Origin: Azovibrio restrictus DSM 23866
Lineage (GTDB): Bacteria > Pseudomonadota > Gammaproteobacteria > Burkholderiales > Rhodocyclaceae
Reading direction: 5' to 3'
DNA: 64,000 bases
Assembly: GCF_000429665.1 (NCBI RefSeq)
Contig: NZ_AUCH01000013.1
Coordinates: 99,179-163,178, forward strand
This document shows, in pieces, positions 23,247 to 33,075 of this stretch (position 1 is the first letter of the stretch; every line of letters starts with the position of its first letter). A program made the position numbers and the translations under genes. The notes below the pieces were generated by a model that did not search any database, was not told the DNA's origin, and saw only the letters and a program-made list of their open reading frames with translations.

Positions 23247-25658
23247 TTAGTGGGTAGTGACAGCCTTGGCTTCGGCCTCCGGCAGCGGGGCCACCTTGTC
23301 CCCGGCCACCTCTTCTGCCAGGGGTTCAGGCCGGCGTTCCAGGGCCCGCTCCAGGACCTGGTCTATCCATTTGACGGGCAGTACCTCGATCTTGTTCTTG
23401 ATGTTGTCGGGGATATCCACCAGATCCTTCAGGTTCTCCTGGGGGATCAGGGCCGTCTTCAGGCCGCCACGTACCGCCGCCAGGAGCTTTTCCTTCAGCC
23501 CGCCGATGGCCAGGACTTCACCCCTCAGGGTGATCTCCCCGGTCATGCACACGTCGCAACGCACGGGAATGCCGGTGAAAGCGGAAACCAGGGCGGTGGT
23601 CATGGCGATGCCGGCGGAAGGTCCGTCCTTGGGGGTTGCCCCTTCCGGTACGTGGATGTGGATGTCCTGCTTGTCGAAGGCTTCGGCCTTGATGCCCAGA
23701 CGCTCGGCCCGGGCCCGCACCACGGAGCGGGCGGCTTCCACAGATTCCTTCATCACGTCGCCCAGGGAGCCGGTACGCAGGATGTTGCCCTTGCCCGGCA
23801 TGACGGCGCATTCGATGGTCAGGAGCTCCCCGCCCACTTCGGTCCAGGCCAGCCCGGTCACCTGCCCCACCTGGTTTTCCTTCTCGGCAATGCCGAAACT
23901 GTAACGCCGGACACCCAGGTACTTTTCCAGATTCCTGGAATTGACCACGATCTTGCCTTCCCGCTTCTTCAGGAGCAGGGTCTTGATCACCTTGCGGCAG
24001 ATCTTGGAGATTTCCCGGTCCAGGCTGCGCACCCCGGCTTCCCGGGTGTAGTAGCGCACGATGTCCAGGATGGCGCCTTCGGTCACCGAGAGCTCGGTGG
24101 TCTTGACGCCATTGTTCTTCATCTGCTTGGGCAGCAGGTAACGGATGGCGATGTTCACCTTCTCGTCTTCCGTGTAGCCCGACAGGCGGATGACTTCCAT
24201 CCGGTCCAGCAGGGCCGCGGGAATGTTGAGGGTGTTGGCCGTGGCCACGAACATCACGTCGGAGAGGTCGAAATCCACCTCCACGTAATGGTCCTGGAAG
24301 GTGTGATTCTGTTCCGGATCCAGCACTTCCAGCAGGGCGGAAGCGGGATCACCCCGGAAATCCTGACCCAGCTTGTCCACCTCGTCGAGCAGGAACAGGG
24401 GATTGCGCACTCCGGTCTTGGACAGGCTCTGCAGGATCTTGCCGGGCATGGAGCCGATGTAGGTCCGGCGATGGCCGCGGATCTCGGCTTCGTCGCGCAC
24501 ACCGCCCAGAGCCATGCGCACGAACTTGCGGTTGGTGGCCTTGGCGATGGACTGCCCCAGGGAGGTCTTGCCCACGCCCGGGGGGCCCACCAGGCAGAGG
24601 ATGGGTGCCTTGACCTTGTCCACCCGCTGCTGCACGGCCAGGTATTCGATGATGCGTTCCTTGACCTTGTCCAGGCCGTAGTGGTCCGTATCGAGGATTT
24701 TCTCGGCCGCCGTCAGATCCTTGCTGATCCGGGTCTTCTTGCGCCAGGGCAGCCCGATCAGGGTCTCGATGTAATTGCGCACCACCGTGGCTTCGGCGGA
24801 CATGGGGGACATCAGCTTCAGTTTCTTCAGCTCGCCCTGGGCCTTGGCCAGGCCTTCCTTGCTCATGCCGGCTGCCTGGATCTTCTTGTCCAGCTCCTCC
24901 AGGTCGGCGCCTTCCTCACCTTCGCCCAGCTCCTTCTGGATGGCCTTCACCTGCTCGTTCAGGTAGTACTCCCGCTGGCTCTTCTCCATCTGGCGCTTGA
25001 CCCGGCCGCGGATGCGCTTTTCCACCTGGAGGATGTCGATTTCCGACTCCAGCTGGGAGAGCAGCCGCTCGATGCGGGCCCGGGAGGATTCCATTTCCAG
25101 GATTTCCTGCTTCTGCTCGAGCTTGAGGGGCAGATGGGCGGCAATGGTGTCGGCCAGACGGCCCGCTTCCTCGATGCCGGCAATGGAAGTGAGGATTTCC
25201 GGGGGGATCTTCTTGTTCAGCTTCACATACTGGTCGAACTGGGCCACCACGGCCCGGCGCATGGCCTCCAGTTCGTGATCCCCCTCACCGCCGTTGCCGA
25301 GCAGGCTGGCGCTGGCGACGAAATGGGTTTCCAGGGACTGAACGGTGTCGACACGCACCCGCTGCACCCCTTCCACCAGCACCTTCACGGTGCCGTCGGG
25401 CAGCTTCAGCATCTGCAGCACATTGGCCAGGCAGCCGATGTGATACAGGTCGTCAGGACCCGGCTCGTCCTTGGTGGCCGACTTCTGGGCCACCAGCAGG
25501 ATGGAGCGGTCGCCCTCCATGGCCAGTTCCAGGGCCTTGATGGACTTGGGCCGCCCCACGAACAGGGGAATCACCATGTGGGGGAACACCACCACATCGC
25601 GCAGGGGCAGGAGGGGCAGCTCGACCGATTCGGGGAGCGGGGTTGTGCTATTGGACAT
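23247..25658 (-). CDS. lon: ATP-dependent protease Lon
   Basis: An 803-residue cytosolic AAA+ serine protease that degrades misfolded and regulatory proteins. It has an N-terminal substrate-binding domain starting LPLLPLRDVVVFPHM, a coiled coil (about 190-310), Walker A GPPGVGKTS, Walker B FLLDEVDK, and a protease domain with catalytic Ser681 in PKDGPSAG and Lys724 in GGLKEK. It sits in the conserved order clpP-clpX-lon-hupB with a 68-nt gap after clpX, so the four form a protein-quality-control block. Confidence 0.98.
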   Translation of the reverse strand: MSNSTTPLPESVELPLLPLRDVVVFPHMVIPLFVGRPKSIKALELAMEGDRSILLVAQKSATKDEPGPDDLYHIGCLANVLQMLKLPDGTVKVLVEGVQRVRVDTVQSLETHFVASASLLGNGGEGDHELEAMRRAVVAQFDQYVKLNKKIPPEILTSIAGIEEAGRLADTIAAHLPLKLEQKQEILEMESSRARIERLLSQLESEIDILQVEKRIRGRVKRQMEKSQREYYLNEQVKAIQKELGEGEEGADLEELDKKIQAAGMSKEGLAKAQGELKKLKLMSPMSAEATVVRNYIETLIGLPWRKKTRISKDLTAAEKILDTDHYGLDKVKERIIEYLAVQQRVDKVKAPILCLVGPPGVGKTSLGQSIAKATNRKFVRMALGGVRDEAEIRGHRRTYIGSMPGKILQSLSKTGVRNPLFLLDEVDKLGQDFRGDPASALLEVLDPEQNHTFQDHYVEVDFDLSDVMFVATANTLNIPAALLDRMEVIRLSGYTEDEKVNIAIRYLLPKQMKNNGVKTTELSVTEGAILDIVRYYTREAGVRSLDREISKICRKVIKTLLLKKREGKIVVNSRNLEKYLGVRRYSFGIAEKENQVGQVTGLAWTEVGGELLTIECAVMPGKGNILRTGSLGDVMKESVEAARSVVRARAERLGIKAEAFDKQDIHIHVPEGATPKDGPSAGIAMTTALVSAFTGIPVRCDVCMTGEITLRGEVLAIGGLKEKLLAAVRGGLKTALIPQENLKDLVDIPDNIKNKIEVLPVKWIDQVLERALERRPEPLAEEVAGDKVAPLPEAEAKAVTTH

Positions 25659-25726
25659 GTGGATGCCTTGAAAAGTGACGTCCCCTCTTAACTGAGGGCT
25701 GAATGGGTAATTTCAAGGCACCCGGC

Positions 25727-26995
25727 TCAATTGGAGCCGGACACCTTGGGCTGTTCGGCGTAGATCAGCAGGGGCTTGGCATCCCCGATCACCATGTTCT
25801 CGTCGATCACCACCTTGGAGACATCCTCCATCCCCGGAAGTTCGTACATGGTGTCCAGCAGCACGTGCTCCAGGATGGAACGCAGGCCCCGGGCCCCGGT
25901 CTTGCGCTCCAGGGCCTTCTTGGCGATGGCGATCAGGGCGGCGGGCCGCACTTCCAGCTCCACCCCTTCCATGGAGAACAGCTTCTGGTACTGCTTGATC
26001 AGGGCGTTCTTGGGCTCGATGAGGATTTCCACCAGGGCCGTTTCGTCCAGCTCCTGCAGGGTGGCCACCACCGGCAGACGGCCGATCAGTTCGGGAATCA
26101 GGCCAAACTTGATCAGGTCCTCGGGCTCCACATCCTTCAGCACCTCGCCGGTAGCCTTGCCCTCTTCCTTGCGCTTCACCGTGGCACCAAAGCCGATGCC
26201 GCCCTTTTCGGAACGGGCCTGGATGATCTTGGCCAGACCGTCGAAGGCGCCGCCGCACACGAACAGGATGTTGGTGGTATCCACCTGGACGAAATCCTGA
26301 TTGGGGTGCTTGCGTCCGCCCTGGGGAGGAATGGAGGCGATGGTGCCTTCGATCAGCTTCAAGAGGGCCTGCTGCACCCCTTCGCCGGACACGTCCCGGG
26401 TGATGGAGGGATTCTCGGAACGGCGGGAAATCTTGTCGATCTCGTCGATATAGACGATGCCCTGCTGGGCCTTTTCCACATCGTAGTCACACTTCTGCAG
26501 CAGCTTCTGGATGATGTTTTCCACGTCCTCGCCCACGTAGCCGGCTTCGGTGAGGGTGGTGGCATCGGCCATGACGAAGGGCACGTTCAACATGCGGGCC
26601 AGGGTCTGGGCCAGCAGGGTCTTGCCGGAGCCCGTGGGACCCACCAGCAGGATGTTGCTCTTGGCCAGCTCCACCTCGTCGGTGTTCTTGCCCTTGAAGC
26701 GCAGGCGCTTGTAGTGGTTGTACACCGCCACCGCCAGGATGCGCTTGGCCTGCTCCTGGCCGATCACGTACTGGTCGAGGATAGTGGAAATTTCCCGGGG
26801 CACGGGCAGGTCGGACATCTCGCCCTTGACCTCGTCGCCCGGCATTTCATCCCGGATGATGTCGTTGCAGAGCTCGATACACTCGTCGCAGATGAATACG
26901 GAAGGACCGGCGATGAGTTTCTTCACCTCATGCTGGCTCTTGCCACAGAAAGAGCAGTAGAGCAATTTCTCGTTGCCGCCTTTTTTGTCCGCCAT
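25727..26995 (-). CDS. clpX: ClpXP protease unfoldase subunit ClpX
   Basis: A 422-residue AAA+ unfoldase that feeds substrates into ClpP. The N-terminal zinc-binding domain (CSFCGKSQ then CDECIELC) precedes Walker A GPTGSGKTLLAQTLA, Walker B IVYIDEIDKI, the LIGRLP segment and sensor 2. The IGF loop that docks on ClpP appears as IGFGATV. The ATG at 26995 has GGAG 8 nt upstream. clpP ends 34 nt before it, so clpP and clpX are co-transcribed. Confidence 0.98.
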   Translation of the reverse strand: MADKKGGNEKLLYCSFCGKSQHEVKKLIAGPSVFICDECIELCNDIIRDEMPGDEVKGEMSDLPVPREISTILDQYVIGQEQAKRILAVAVYNHYKRLRFKGKNTDEVELAKSNILLVGPTGSGKTLLAQTLARMLNVPFVMADATTLTEAGYVGEDVENIIQKLLQKCDYDVEKAQQGIVYIDEIDKISRRSENPSITRDVSGEGVQQALLKLIEGTIASIPPQGGRKHPNQDFVQVDTTNILFVCGGAFDGLAKIIQARSEKGGIGFGATVKRKEEGKATGEVLKDVEPEDLIKFGLIPELIGRLPVVATLQELDETALVEILIEPKNALIKQYQKLFSMEGVELEVRPAALIAIAKKALERKTGARGLRSILEHVLLDTMYELPGMEDVSKVVIDENMVIGDAKPLLIYAEQPKVSGSN

Positions 26996-27029
26996 CTTCA
27001 AATCTCCAGAGGTTTCTTGGGGGCTGTCG

Positions 27030-27653
27030 TCAAGCGACATCGCGACGGGCCAGGACCTTGTCGATCAGGCCGTATTCCATGGCTTCCTGGGACGACAGGA
27101 AGTTGTCCCGGTCCGTATCCTTCTCGATCCGCTCGATGGGCTGGCCGGTGTGTTCGGACATGATGCGGTTCAGCTTCTCGCGGATGGACAGGATTTCCTT
27201 GGCGTGGATGGCGATATCCGAGGCCTGGCCCTGGAAGCCGCCCAGGGGCTGGTGGATCATCACCCGGGAATTGGGCAGGGCGAAACGCTTGCCCTTGGCG
27301 CCGGCACAGAGCAGGAAGGCGCCCATGGAGGCGGCCTGGCCCATGCACAGGGTGGAGACGTCCGGCTTGATGAACTGCATGGTGTCGTAGATGGACATGC
27401 CGGCCGTCACCGACCCCCCGGGGGAGTTGATGTAGAAGAAGATGTCCTTGTCCGGATTCTCGGCTTCCAGGAACAGGAGCTGGGCCACCACGAGATTGGC
27501 GGAAGCATCATTGACCGGCCCCACCAGGAACACCACCCGTTCCTTGAGCAGGCGGGAATAGATGTCATAGGCCCGCTCACCCCGGCCGCTCTGCTCCACC
27601 ACCATGGGCACCAGGCCCAGAGCCTGGGGATCCCAGTCGCTTTTGTGTTCCAT
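27030..27653 (-). CDS. clpP: ATP-dependent Clp protease proteolytic subunit
   Basis: A 207-residue serine protease that forms the tetradecameric chamber of ClpXP. The catalytic triad is visible as Ser109 (GQAASMGA), His134 (MIHQPLGG) and an Asp near 183 (DTDRDNF). The ATG at 27653 follows GAGGTG; the reading frame is open upstream but lacks family similarity there. tig lies 158 nt upstream on the same strand, the standard tig-clpP-clpX-lon order. Confidence 0.98.
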   Translation of the reverse strand: MEHKSDWDPQALGLVPMVVEQSGRGERAYDIYSRLLKERVVFLVGPVNDASANLVVAQLLFLEAENPDKDIFFYINSPGGSVTAGMSIYDTMQFIKPDVSTLCMGQAASMGAFLLCAGAKGKRFALPNSRVMIHQPLGGFQGQASDIAIHAKEILSIREKLNRIMSEHTGQPIERIEKDTDRDNFLSSQEAMEYGLIDKVLARRDVA

Positions 27654-27811
27654 GTTCACCTCGGTCTTCAAGTGGCGGGAGCGGCGCTGCGACACCCGGG
27701 GCCGGGCACCGCTCCACAAATTGCGAGGAGCCCGCAGGCTCCAGATTCGAAACAGCATCCGGGGCAGCAGCCCCGGATGTCAAGCAAGCTGTCGGCTTTA
27801 CAACAAAAAGA

Positions 27812-29116
27812 TCAGGCTTTCTGGCCCATCAGTTCGTCGAAAGCAACGGTCTTGTCGGTGACCTGGGCCTTGGAAAGCACCCACTCCACCACGTTGTTTT
27901 CGATGACCACGGCTTCCACCTCGGACAGACGCTGGGGCTGGGCGTAGTACCAGCCCACCACCTCGGCGGGATTCTCGTAGGTCTGGGCAGCTTCTTCCAC
28001 CAGGGCCTTGATCTGTTCGGGCTTGGCTTGCAGCTTCTCGGACTTGACCAGTTCAGCAAGAATCAGGCCAAGAGTGACGCGGCGCTTGGCCTGGTCGGCA
28101 AACCACTCGGGCTGAATGGGGAAGTCCTTGGCCTTCATGCCACGCTGCTCCATGTCCTGGCGGGCATTCTGGATCAGGCGCTGAACTTCCATCTCCACCA
28201 GGGCGTTGGGCACGGGGATGGGGTTGGCGGACACCAGGGCGTCCATGACCTGGTCCTTGAGGCGGGCCTCGATGCGCTTCTTCACTTCGCGCTTCAGGTT
28301 GCCTTCGATCTCGGCACGCATCTTGGCGATGTCGCCATCCTCGATACCCAGGGTCTTGGCAAAGTCAGCATCCACTTCCGGCAGGGTGGGCGCCATCACC
28401 TGTTTGGCGGTGATTTCGAACTGCACGGTCTGGCCGGCCAGATCCTTGGCGAAGTAATCGGCGGGGAAGGTCATGTCGAAGGTCTTGGATTCGCCAGCCT
28501 TCATGCCTTCCACGGCAGCTTCGAACTCGGGCAGCATCATGCCCTGGCCCAGCACGAAGGGATAATCGCTGGCCTGGCCGCCCTGGAAGGGCTCGCCGTC
28601 CTTCTTGCCCAGGAAGTCGATCACGACCCGGTCTTCCTTGGCGGCAGCCCGGTCGGTGGCGCTGTAACGGACCCGCTGCTTGCGCAGGATGTCCAGGGTC
28701 TTGTCCACTTCGGCGTCGCTGACTTCCAGAACCGGACGTTCGACGCTGGAAGCGGACAGATCGCCCAGGGCGAATTCGGGATAGACCTCGAACACGGCGG
28801 AGAACTCCAGATGGGTGGTGCTCTCGGTCTTCTTGGGTTCGATGTTGGGATAACCGGCCACATTCAGTTTCTGCCCCACCACGGCTTCACCGAAGGCGGT
28901 ATTCAGGGCTTCAGTCAGGGCTTCATGGCGGGCTTCTGCACCATATTGCTGCTTCACCATGGCAAAAGGCACCTTACCGGGGCGGAAGCCGGGCATCTTC
29001 ATGTTGCGGCCCATGCGCTTCAGGCGCTGTTCGGTGGCGCTCTCCAGGGCATCGATGGCGACGGAGAGGTCCAGACGACGTTCCAGAGGGTTGGTGGTTT
29101 GGGTGGTGGTTTCCAT
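27812..29116 (-). CDS. tig: Trigger factor
   Basis: A 434-residue ribosome-associated chaperone and peptidyl-prolyl isomerase. The ribosome-binding signature FRPGKVP is at about residues 44-50; the FKBP-type domain (about 150-245, VVIDFLGKKDGEPFQGG) and the helical arm domain follow. A TGAGGA site precedes the ATG. A tRNA-Leu lies 95 nt upstream on the same strand. Confidence 0.97.
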   Translation of the reverse strand: METTTQTTNPLERRLDLSVAIDALESATEQRLKRMGRNMKMPGFRPGKVPFAMVKQQYGAEARHEALTEALNTAFGEAVVGQKLNVAGYPNIEPKKTESTTHLEFSAVFEVYPEFALGDLSASSVERPVLEVSDAEVDKTLDILRKQRVRYSATDRAAAKEDRVVIDFLGKKDGEPFQGGQASDYPFVLGQGMMLPEFEAAVEGMKAGESKTFDMTFPADYFAKDLAGQTVQFEITAKQVMAPTLPEVDADFAKTLGIEDGDIAKMRAEIEGNLKREVKKRIEARLKDQVMDALVSANPIPVPNALVEMEVQRLIQNARQDMEQRGMKAKDFPIQPEWFADQAKRRVTLGLILAELVKSEKLQAKPEQIKALVEEAAQTYENPAEVVGWYYAQPQRLSEVEAVVIENNVVEWVLSKAQVTDKTVAFDELMGQKA

Positions 29117-29211
29117 GAAGTTTCCTCAGAAGCAGCACGCCAGGCCGGACATGGGCCCGGACTGGCTGCATTGAAAATAAAGCGCTGGGTTGTAGTAATG
29201 GTGACAAATTC

Positions 29212-29296
29212 TGGTGCGCGAGGAGGGACTCGAACCCTCACACCTTGCGGCGCTGGAACCTAAATCCAGTGCGTCTACCAATTCCGCCACCCGCGC
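29212..29296 (-). tRNA. tRNA-Leu (anticodon TAG)
   Basis: An 85-nt class II tRNA with acceptor GCGCGGG/CTCGCGC (one G-U pair), anticodon stem CTGGA/TCCAG around TTTAGGT (anticodon TAG), a long variable arm, T-loop GTTCGAGTC and an encoded CCA (29212-29214). Confidence 0.97.
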
Positions 29297-29307
29297 TAAA
29301 GCCCGCC

Positions 29308-29337
29308 ATTCTAACCGAGAACTCCGTATACTGTCAG
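29308..29337 (-). promoter_or_regulatory. Sigma-70 promoter of tRNA-Leu
   Basis: CTGACA (29332-29337 on the minus strand) lies 18 nt from TAGAAT (29308-29313), 11 nt before the tRNA 5' end. On the opposite strand TATACT (29327-29332) overlaps the -35 and could be the -10 of the divergent hpnC operon. Confidence 0.65.
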
Positions 29338-29410
29338 GCTGCCTGCCCGGGCCGGCAAGCGCCGCCATCGCCCCGGAGACCACCGCCAACCGCCCAAGCA
29401 AACCTGCCCG

Positions 29411-30220
29411 ATGCCGGTCGATCATTACGAGAATTTTCCTGTTGCCTCCCTGCTCGTTCCCAAAGCCCTGCGGGGACCCATCGAGGCCATCTACCACTTT
29501 GCCCGGGCCGCCGACGATCTGGCCGACGAGGGCCAGGTCCCCGCTGCAGAACGTCTGGCCAGCCTGGCGACCTTCCAGGCCGCCCTGGATCAGCTGGAAG
29601 CCGGCGCCACCCCGGCCCAGCCGATCTTCCAGCGCCTGGCCCCGGTGGTGCGCCAGCACGGACTGCCCCTGCAGCTGTTCCGGGACCTGCTGGACGCCTT
29701 TTCCCAGGACGTGGTGCAGACCCGCTACCGGGACTACCCGGAGCTGCTGGACTACTGCCGCCGCTCCGCCAACCCAGTGGGGCGGCTGGTCCTGCACCTG
29801 TTCGGCCGCGACGGGGCGGAACAGCTGCACCAGTCCGACTGCATCTGCTCGGCCCTGCAGCTGATCAATTTCTGGCAGGACGTGGCGGTGGACTGGCAGA
29901 AGGACCGCATCTACCTTCCCGGGGACGACATGGCGCGCTTCGGCGTCACCCCGGAGGACATCGCCGCCGCCCGCTGCAGCGATGCCTGGCGCCAGCTCCT
30001 GGCCTTCCAGATCGCCCGCACCCGGGCGCTGATGCTGAGCGGCGCCCCCCTGGTGCATCACCTGCCCGGCCGCATGGGCTGGGAAATCCGGCTCACCATC
30101 CAGGGAGGACTGCGCATCCTGGAGCGCATCGAACAGGCCGATTACGACATCTTCCGCCGCCGCCCCCGGCTGGGCCCCCTGGACTGGCTGGTGATGGCCC
30201 GCCGTTCCCTTACAATGTGA
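29411..30220 (+). CDS. hpnC: Hydroxysqualene synthase HpnC
   Basis: Squalene/phytoene-synthase fold enzyme of 269 residues that converts presqualene diphosphate to hydroxysqualene in the HpnCDE route to squalene and hopanoids. It begins DHYENFPVASLLVP, as HpnC proteins do, and has two acidic motifs, AADDLADE (about 33-40) and FWQDVAVDW(Q)KDRIY (about 153-168). It is first in an hpnC-hpnD-hpnE run on the plus strand (gaps 23 and 1 nt), divergent from tRNA-Leu/tig. A squalene-hopene cyclase gene is not in this window. Confidence 0.95.
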   Translation: MPVDHYENFPVASLLVPKALRGPIEAIYHFARAADDLADEGQVPAAERLASLATFQAALDQLEAGATPAQPIFQRLAPVVRQHGLPLQLFRDLLDAFSQDVVQTRYRDYPELLDYCRRSANPVGRLVLHLFGRDGAEQLHQSDCICSALQLINFWQDVAVDWQKDRIYLPGDDMARFGVTPEDIAAARCSDAWRQLLAFQIARTRALMLSGAPLVHHLPGRMGWEIRLTIQGGLRILERIEQADYDIFRRRPRLGPLDWLVMARRSLTM

Positions 30221-30243
30221 CGCCTCCCACACCCCGAGCCCCC

Positions 30244-31077
30244 ATGACTCCCGACGATTACTGCCAGCAGAAAGCTGCAGCCAGCGGCTCCAGCTTCTAT
30301 TACAGCTTCCTCTTCCTGCCCCTGGAACGACGCCAGGCCATCATGGCCCTGTACGCCTTCTGCCGGGAAGTGGATGACGTGGTGGACGAATGCCAGGACC
30401 CGGCCCTGGCCTCCACCAAGCTGGCCTGGTGGCGCCAGGAAGTGGAACGGATCGGCTCCGGCCAGCCCCAGCACCCGGTGGGCCAGGCCCTGCAGGCCGC
30501 CGGCCGGCGCTTCAACCTGCCCGGGGAGCAACTGCTGGAAATCATCGACGGCATGGAAATGGACCTGCAGCAGGCCCGCTACCTGGATTTCAAGGGACTC
30601 TCCCTGTATTGCTACCGGGTGGCCAGCGTCGTCGGCCTCCTGGCCGCCGAGATCTTCGGCTTCCAGGACCGCCAGACCCTCAAGTACGCCCACGACCTGG
30701 GCATGGCCTTCCAGCTCACCAACATCATCCGGGACATCGGCGAGGACGCCCGCCGGGGCCGCATCTACATCCCCATGGATGAGTTGAAGCAGTTCAACGT
30801 GCCGGCTGCCGACATCCTCAATGGCCGCTACTCGGACAACTTCACCGCCCTGATGCGCTTCCAGCTGGAACGGGCCCAGCGCTACTACGACCAGGCCCTG
30901 GAGCAGCTGCCCCCGGCGGACCGCAAGTCCCAGCGCCCGGGGCTGGTGATGGCCGCCATCTACCGCACCCTGCTCAAGGAAATCGAGGCCGAGAACTTCC
31001 AGGTGCTGCACCAGCGCATCGCCCTCACCCCGGTACGCAAGCTCTGGCTGGCCTGGAAGACCTGGATCCTGGCCTGA
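30244..31077 (+). CDS. hpnD: Presqualene diphosphate synthase HpnD
   Basis: A 277-residue enzyme that condenses two farnesyl diphosphates to presqualene diphosphate. The N-terminal DDYCQQKAAASGSSFYYSF, first Asp motif FCREVDDVVDE (about 40-50) and second motif NIIRDIGEDARRGRIY (about 160-175) are diagnostic. The ATG at 30244 lies 23 nt after hpnC, and the TGA at 31075 is 1 nt before hpnE, so the three are translationally tight. Confidence 0.95.
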   Translation: MTPDDYCQQKAAASGSSFYYSFLFLPLERRQAIMALYAFCREVDDVVDECQDPALASTKLAWWRQEVERIGSGQPQHPVGQALQAAGRRFNLPGEQLLEIIDGMEMDLQQARYLDFKGLSLYCYRVASVVGLLAAEIFGFQDRQTLKYAHDLGMAFQLTNIIRDIGEDARRGRIYIPMDELKQFNVPAADILNGRYSDNFTALMRFQLERAQRYYDQALEQLPPADRKSQRPGLVMAAIYRTLLKEIEAENFQVLHQRIALTPVRKLWLAWKTWILA

Positions 31078-31078
31078 C

Positions 31079-32326
31079 ATGAAGATCGCCGTCATCGGCG
31101 GCGGCTGGGCCGGCATCGCCGCCGCCGTGGAGCTCGCCCACCGGGGCGCCAGCGTCACCCTGTTCGAAGCCGGGCGCCAGCTGGGTGGCCGGGCCCGCCG
31201 GGCCGACACGGCTGACGGCAGCCTGGATAACGGCCAGCACCTGCTCCTGGGCGCCTACACGGACACCCTGGCCCTGATGCAGCGGGTGGGTGCCGATCCG
31301 GCCCGGCTGCTGCGCCGCCTGCCCCTGGAAGTGCGCGACAACCAGGGCTTCCGCCTCGCCCTGCCCCCCTGGGCCCCGCCCCTGAACCTGGCCTGGGGCC
31401 TGCTCACGGCCCGAGGCGTCCCCCTGGGGGAAAAACTCCGCACCGCCCTCTGGATGCAGGGCCTCAAATACCGGCAGTTCCGGCTGAAACGGGACAGCAG
31501 CGTCAGCCACTGGCTCGATGCCGCCGGACAGACGGGCGTCCTGCGCCAGCGGCTCTGGGAACCCCTCTGCCTGGCCGCCCTGAACACGCCGCCGGCCCTT
31601 GCCTCGGCCCAACGCTTTGCCCGAGTGCTGCGCGACAGCCTGGGCAGCCCCCTGCCCGGGGCCACGGACCTGCTGCTGCCGCGCCAGACCCTGTCGGAAC
31701 TGCTCCCCGACCCTGCCGGCGCATGGCTGCAAGCGCAGGGGGCCCGGGTGCTGACCCGCCGGCGGGTGCGGCAGCTGCAGCAGGATGGAGCGGGCTGGCG
31801 GGTGGAAGAAGAACAGTTCGACCAACTCATCCTGGCCGTGGCCCCCCAGCATCTGGCCGCTCTGCTGCCGGGGCCCGGACTGCCCCTGCCGGATTACCGC
31901 TACGAACCCATCGCCACCCTCTATTTCCACTACCCGGCCGACACCGCCCTGCCCTTCCCCCTCATGGCCCTGCATGGCGGCCACGGACAATGGCTGGTGG
32001 ATCGTGGCCAGGGGGTCATTGCCGCCAGCCTCTCCGGCCACGGCCCCTGGGAGACCCTGGAAGAAACGGCCCTGGCCGCCGCCCTGCACGAGGAAATCTG
32101 CAGCTTCACCGGCCCCCGGCCCCTGTCCCCGTATCGCTTGATCAAGGAACAACGGGCTACCTTCGCCTGCACCCCCGACCTGCCGGCCTGCCCCCAGACC
32201 ACCCCCTGGCCCGGGCTATGGATTGCCGGCGACCATTGCTGGGCGGACTACCCGGCCACCCTGGAAGGCGCCGTACGCAGCGGCCTGGCCGCCGCCCGGC
32301 TGAGCCTGGCGGCCCGGCGCACCTAG
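31079..32326 (+). CDS. hpnE: Hydroxysqualene dehydroxylase HpnE
   Basis: A 415-residue FAD-dependent amine-oxidase-fold enzyme that reduces hydroxysqualene to squalene. The dinucleotide-binding motif VIGGGWAGIAAAVELAHRG opens the protein, followed by EAGRQLGGRARR, and the C-terminal FAD motif GDHCWADYPATLEGAVRSG closes it. It is the last gene of the hpnCDE operon. A 9-bp hairpin without a T-run follows at 32326-32350, just after the stop codon. Confidence 0.93.
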   Translation: MKIAVIGGGWAGIAAAVELAHRGASVTLFEAGRQLGGRARRADTADGSLDNGQHLLLGAYTDTLALMQRVGADPARLLRRLPLEVRDNQGFRLALPPWAPPLNLAWGLLTARGVPLGEKLRTALWMQGLKYRQFRLKRDSSVSHWLDAAGQTGVLRQRLWEPLCLAALNTPPALASAQRFARVLRDSLGSPLPGATDLLLPRQTLSELLPDPAGAWLQAQGARVLTRRRVRQLQQDGAGWRVEEEQFDQLILAVAPQHLAALLPGPGLPLPDYRYEPIATLYFHYPADTALPFPLMALHGGHGQWLVDRGQGVIAASLSGHGPWETLEETALAAALHEEICSFTGPRPLSPYRLIKEQRATFACTPDLPACPQTTPWPGLWIAGDHCWADYPATLEGAVRSGLAAARLSLAARRT

Positions 32327-32350
32327 CCCTGGCTCAGCGCAAGCCAGGGC
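32326..32350. terminator. Hairpin between convergent hpnE and ybbA-like genes
   Basis: GCCCTGGCT (32326-32334) and AGCCAGGGC (32342-32350) pair perfectly around a 7-nt loop, directly after the hpnE stop. No U-tract, so it is a weak or factor-dependent terminator at best. Confidence 0.4.
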
Positions 32351-32388
32351 GGCACCGATTCCCGGGAACAGGCCCGCGGTTGGCCGAC

Positions 32389-33075
32389 CTATTCAGCCAC
32401 CAGACGACCGCCATGCATGCGCAGCACCCGGTGGCAGCGGCGGGCGATGGCCTCGTCGTGGGTCACCAGTACCAGGGTAGTGCCCTGCTGGGCATTGATG
32501 GCGAACATCAGGTCGATGATGCGCTCCCCGGTCTGGGCATCCAGGTTGCCGGTGGGCTCGTCGGCCAGCACCAGCTTCGGGGCCGGGGCAAAGGCCCGAG
32601 CCAGGGCCACCCGCTGCTGCTCGCCGCCGGAAAGGTGCTTGGGATAATGGCCCAGCCGGTGGGACAACCCCACCCGCTCCAGCCACTCCCGGGCCCGGGC
32701 CTCGGCGGCATCGGCTCCGGCCAGCTCCAGGGGCAGCATCACGTTCTCCAGGGCCGTCAGAGCCGGCAGCAGCTGGAAGGACTGGAACACGAAGCCCAGC
32801 AGACGCCCCCGCAATCGGGCCCGCTGGTCCTCGTCCAGCCCCACCAGGTCCTCCCCCGCCAGGCGAACCGAACCGCGGCTGGGCAGGTCCAATCCCGCCA
32901 GCAGGCCCAGCAGGGTGGACTTGCCCGAGCCCGAGGCCCCCACGATGGCCACGGACTCCCCGGCGGTGACCGAGAAGGAAATATCCTGCAGAATGACCAG
33001 CGCTTCCTGCCCGGCGTCCGCGGCAGGAACCTCCTTGCCCAAGGCCTCGACTTCCACCACCCGTTCATTTGCCAT
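32389..33075 (-). CDS. ABC transporter ATP-binding protein, YbbA/LolD type
   Basis: A 228-residue nucleotide-binding subunit with Walker A GASGSGKST, Q-loop FQSFQLLP, signature LSGGEQQRVALARA, Walker B LVLADEPTGNLD and H-loop VTHD. The GNLD and FVFQSFQLLP forms are typical of the MacB/LolD/YbbA branch, which powers export or extraction of lipids and lipoproteins. In many proteobacteria ybbA is divergent from tesA, and the permease ybbP follows; no permease is seen here. Its ATG (33073-33075) overlaps the ATG of tesA on the other strand. Confidence 0.88.
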   Translation of the reverse strand: MANERVVEVEALGKEVPAADAGQEALVILQDISFSVTAGESVAIVGASGSGKSTLLGLLAGLDLPSRGSVRLAGEDLVGLDEDQRARLRGRLLGFVFQSFQLLPALTALENVMLPLELAGADAAEARAREWLERVGLSHRLGHYPKHLSGGEQQRVALARAFAPAPKLVLADEPTGNLDAQTGERIIDLMFAINAQQGTTLVLVTHDEAIARRCHRVLRMHGGRLVAE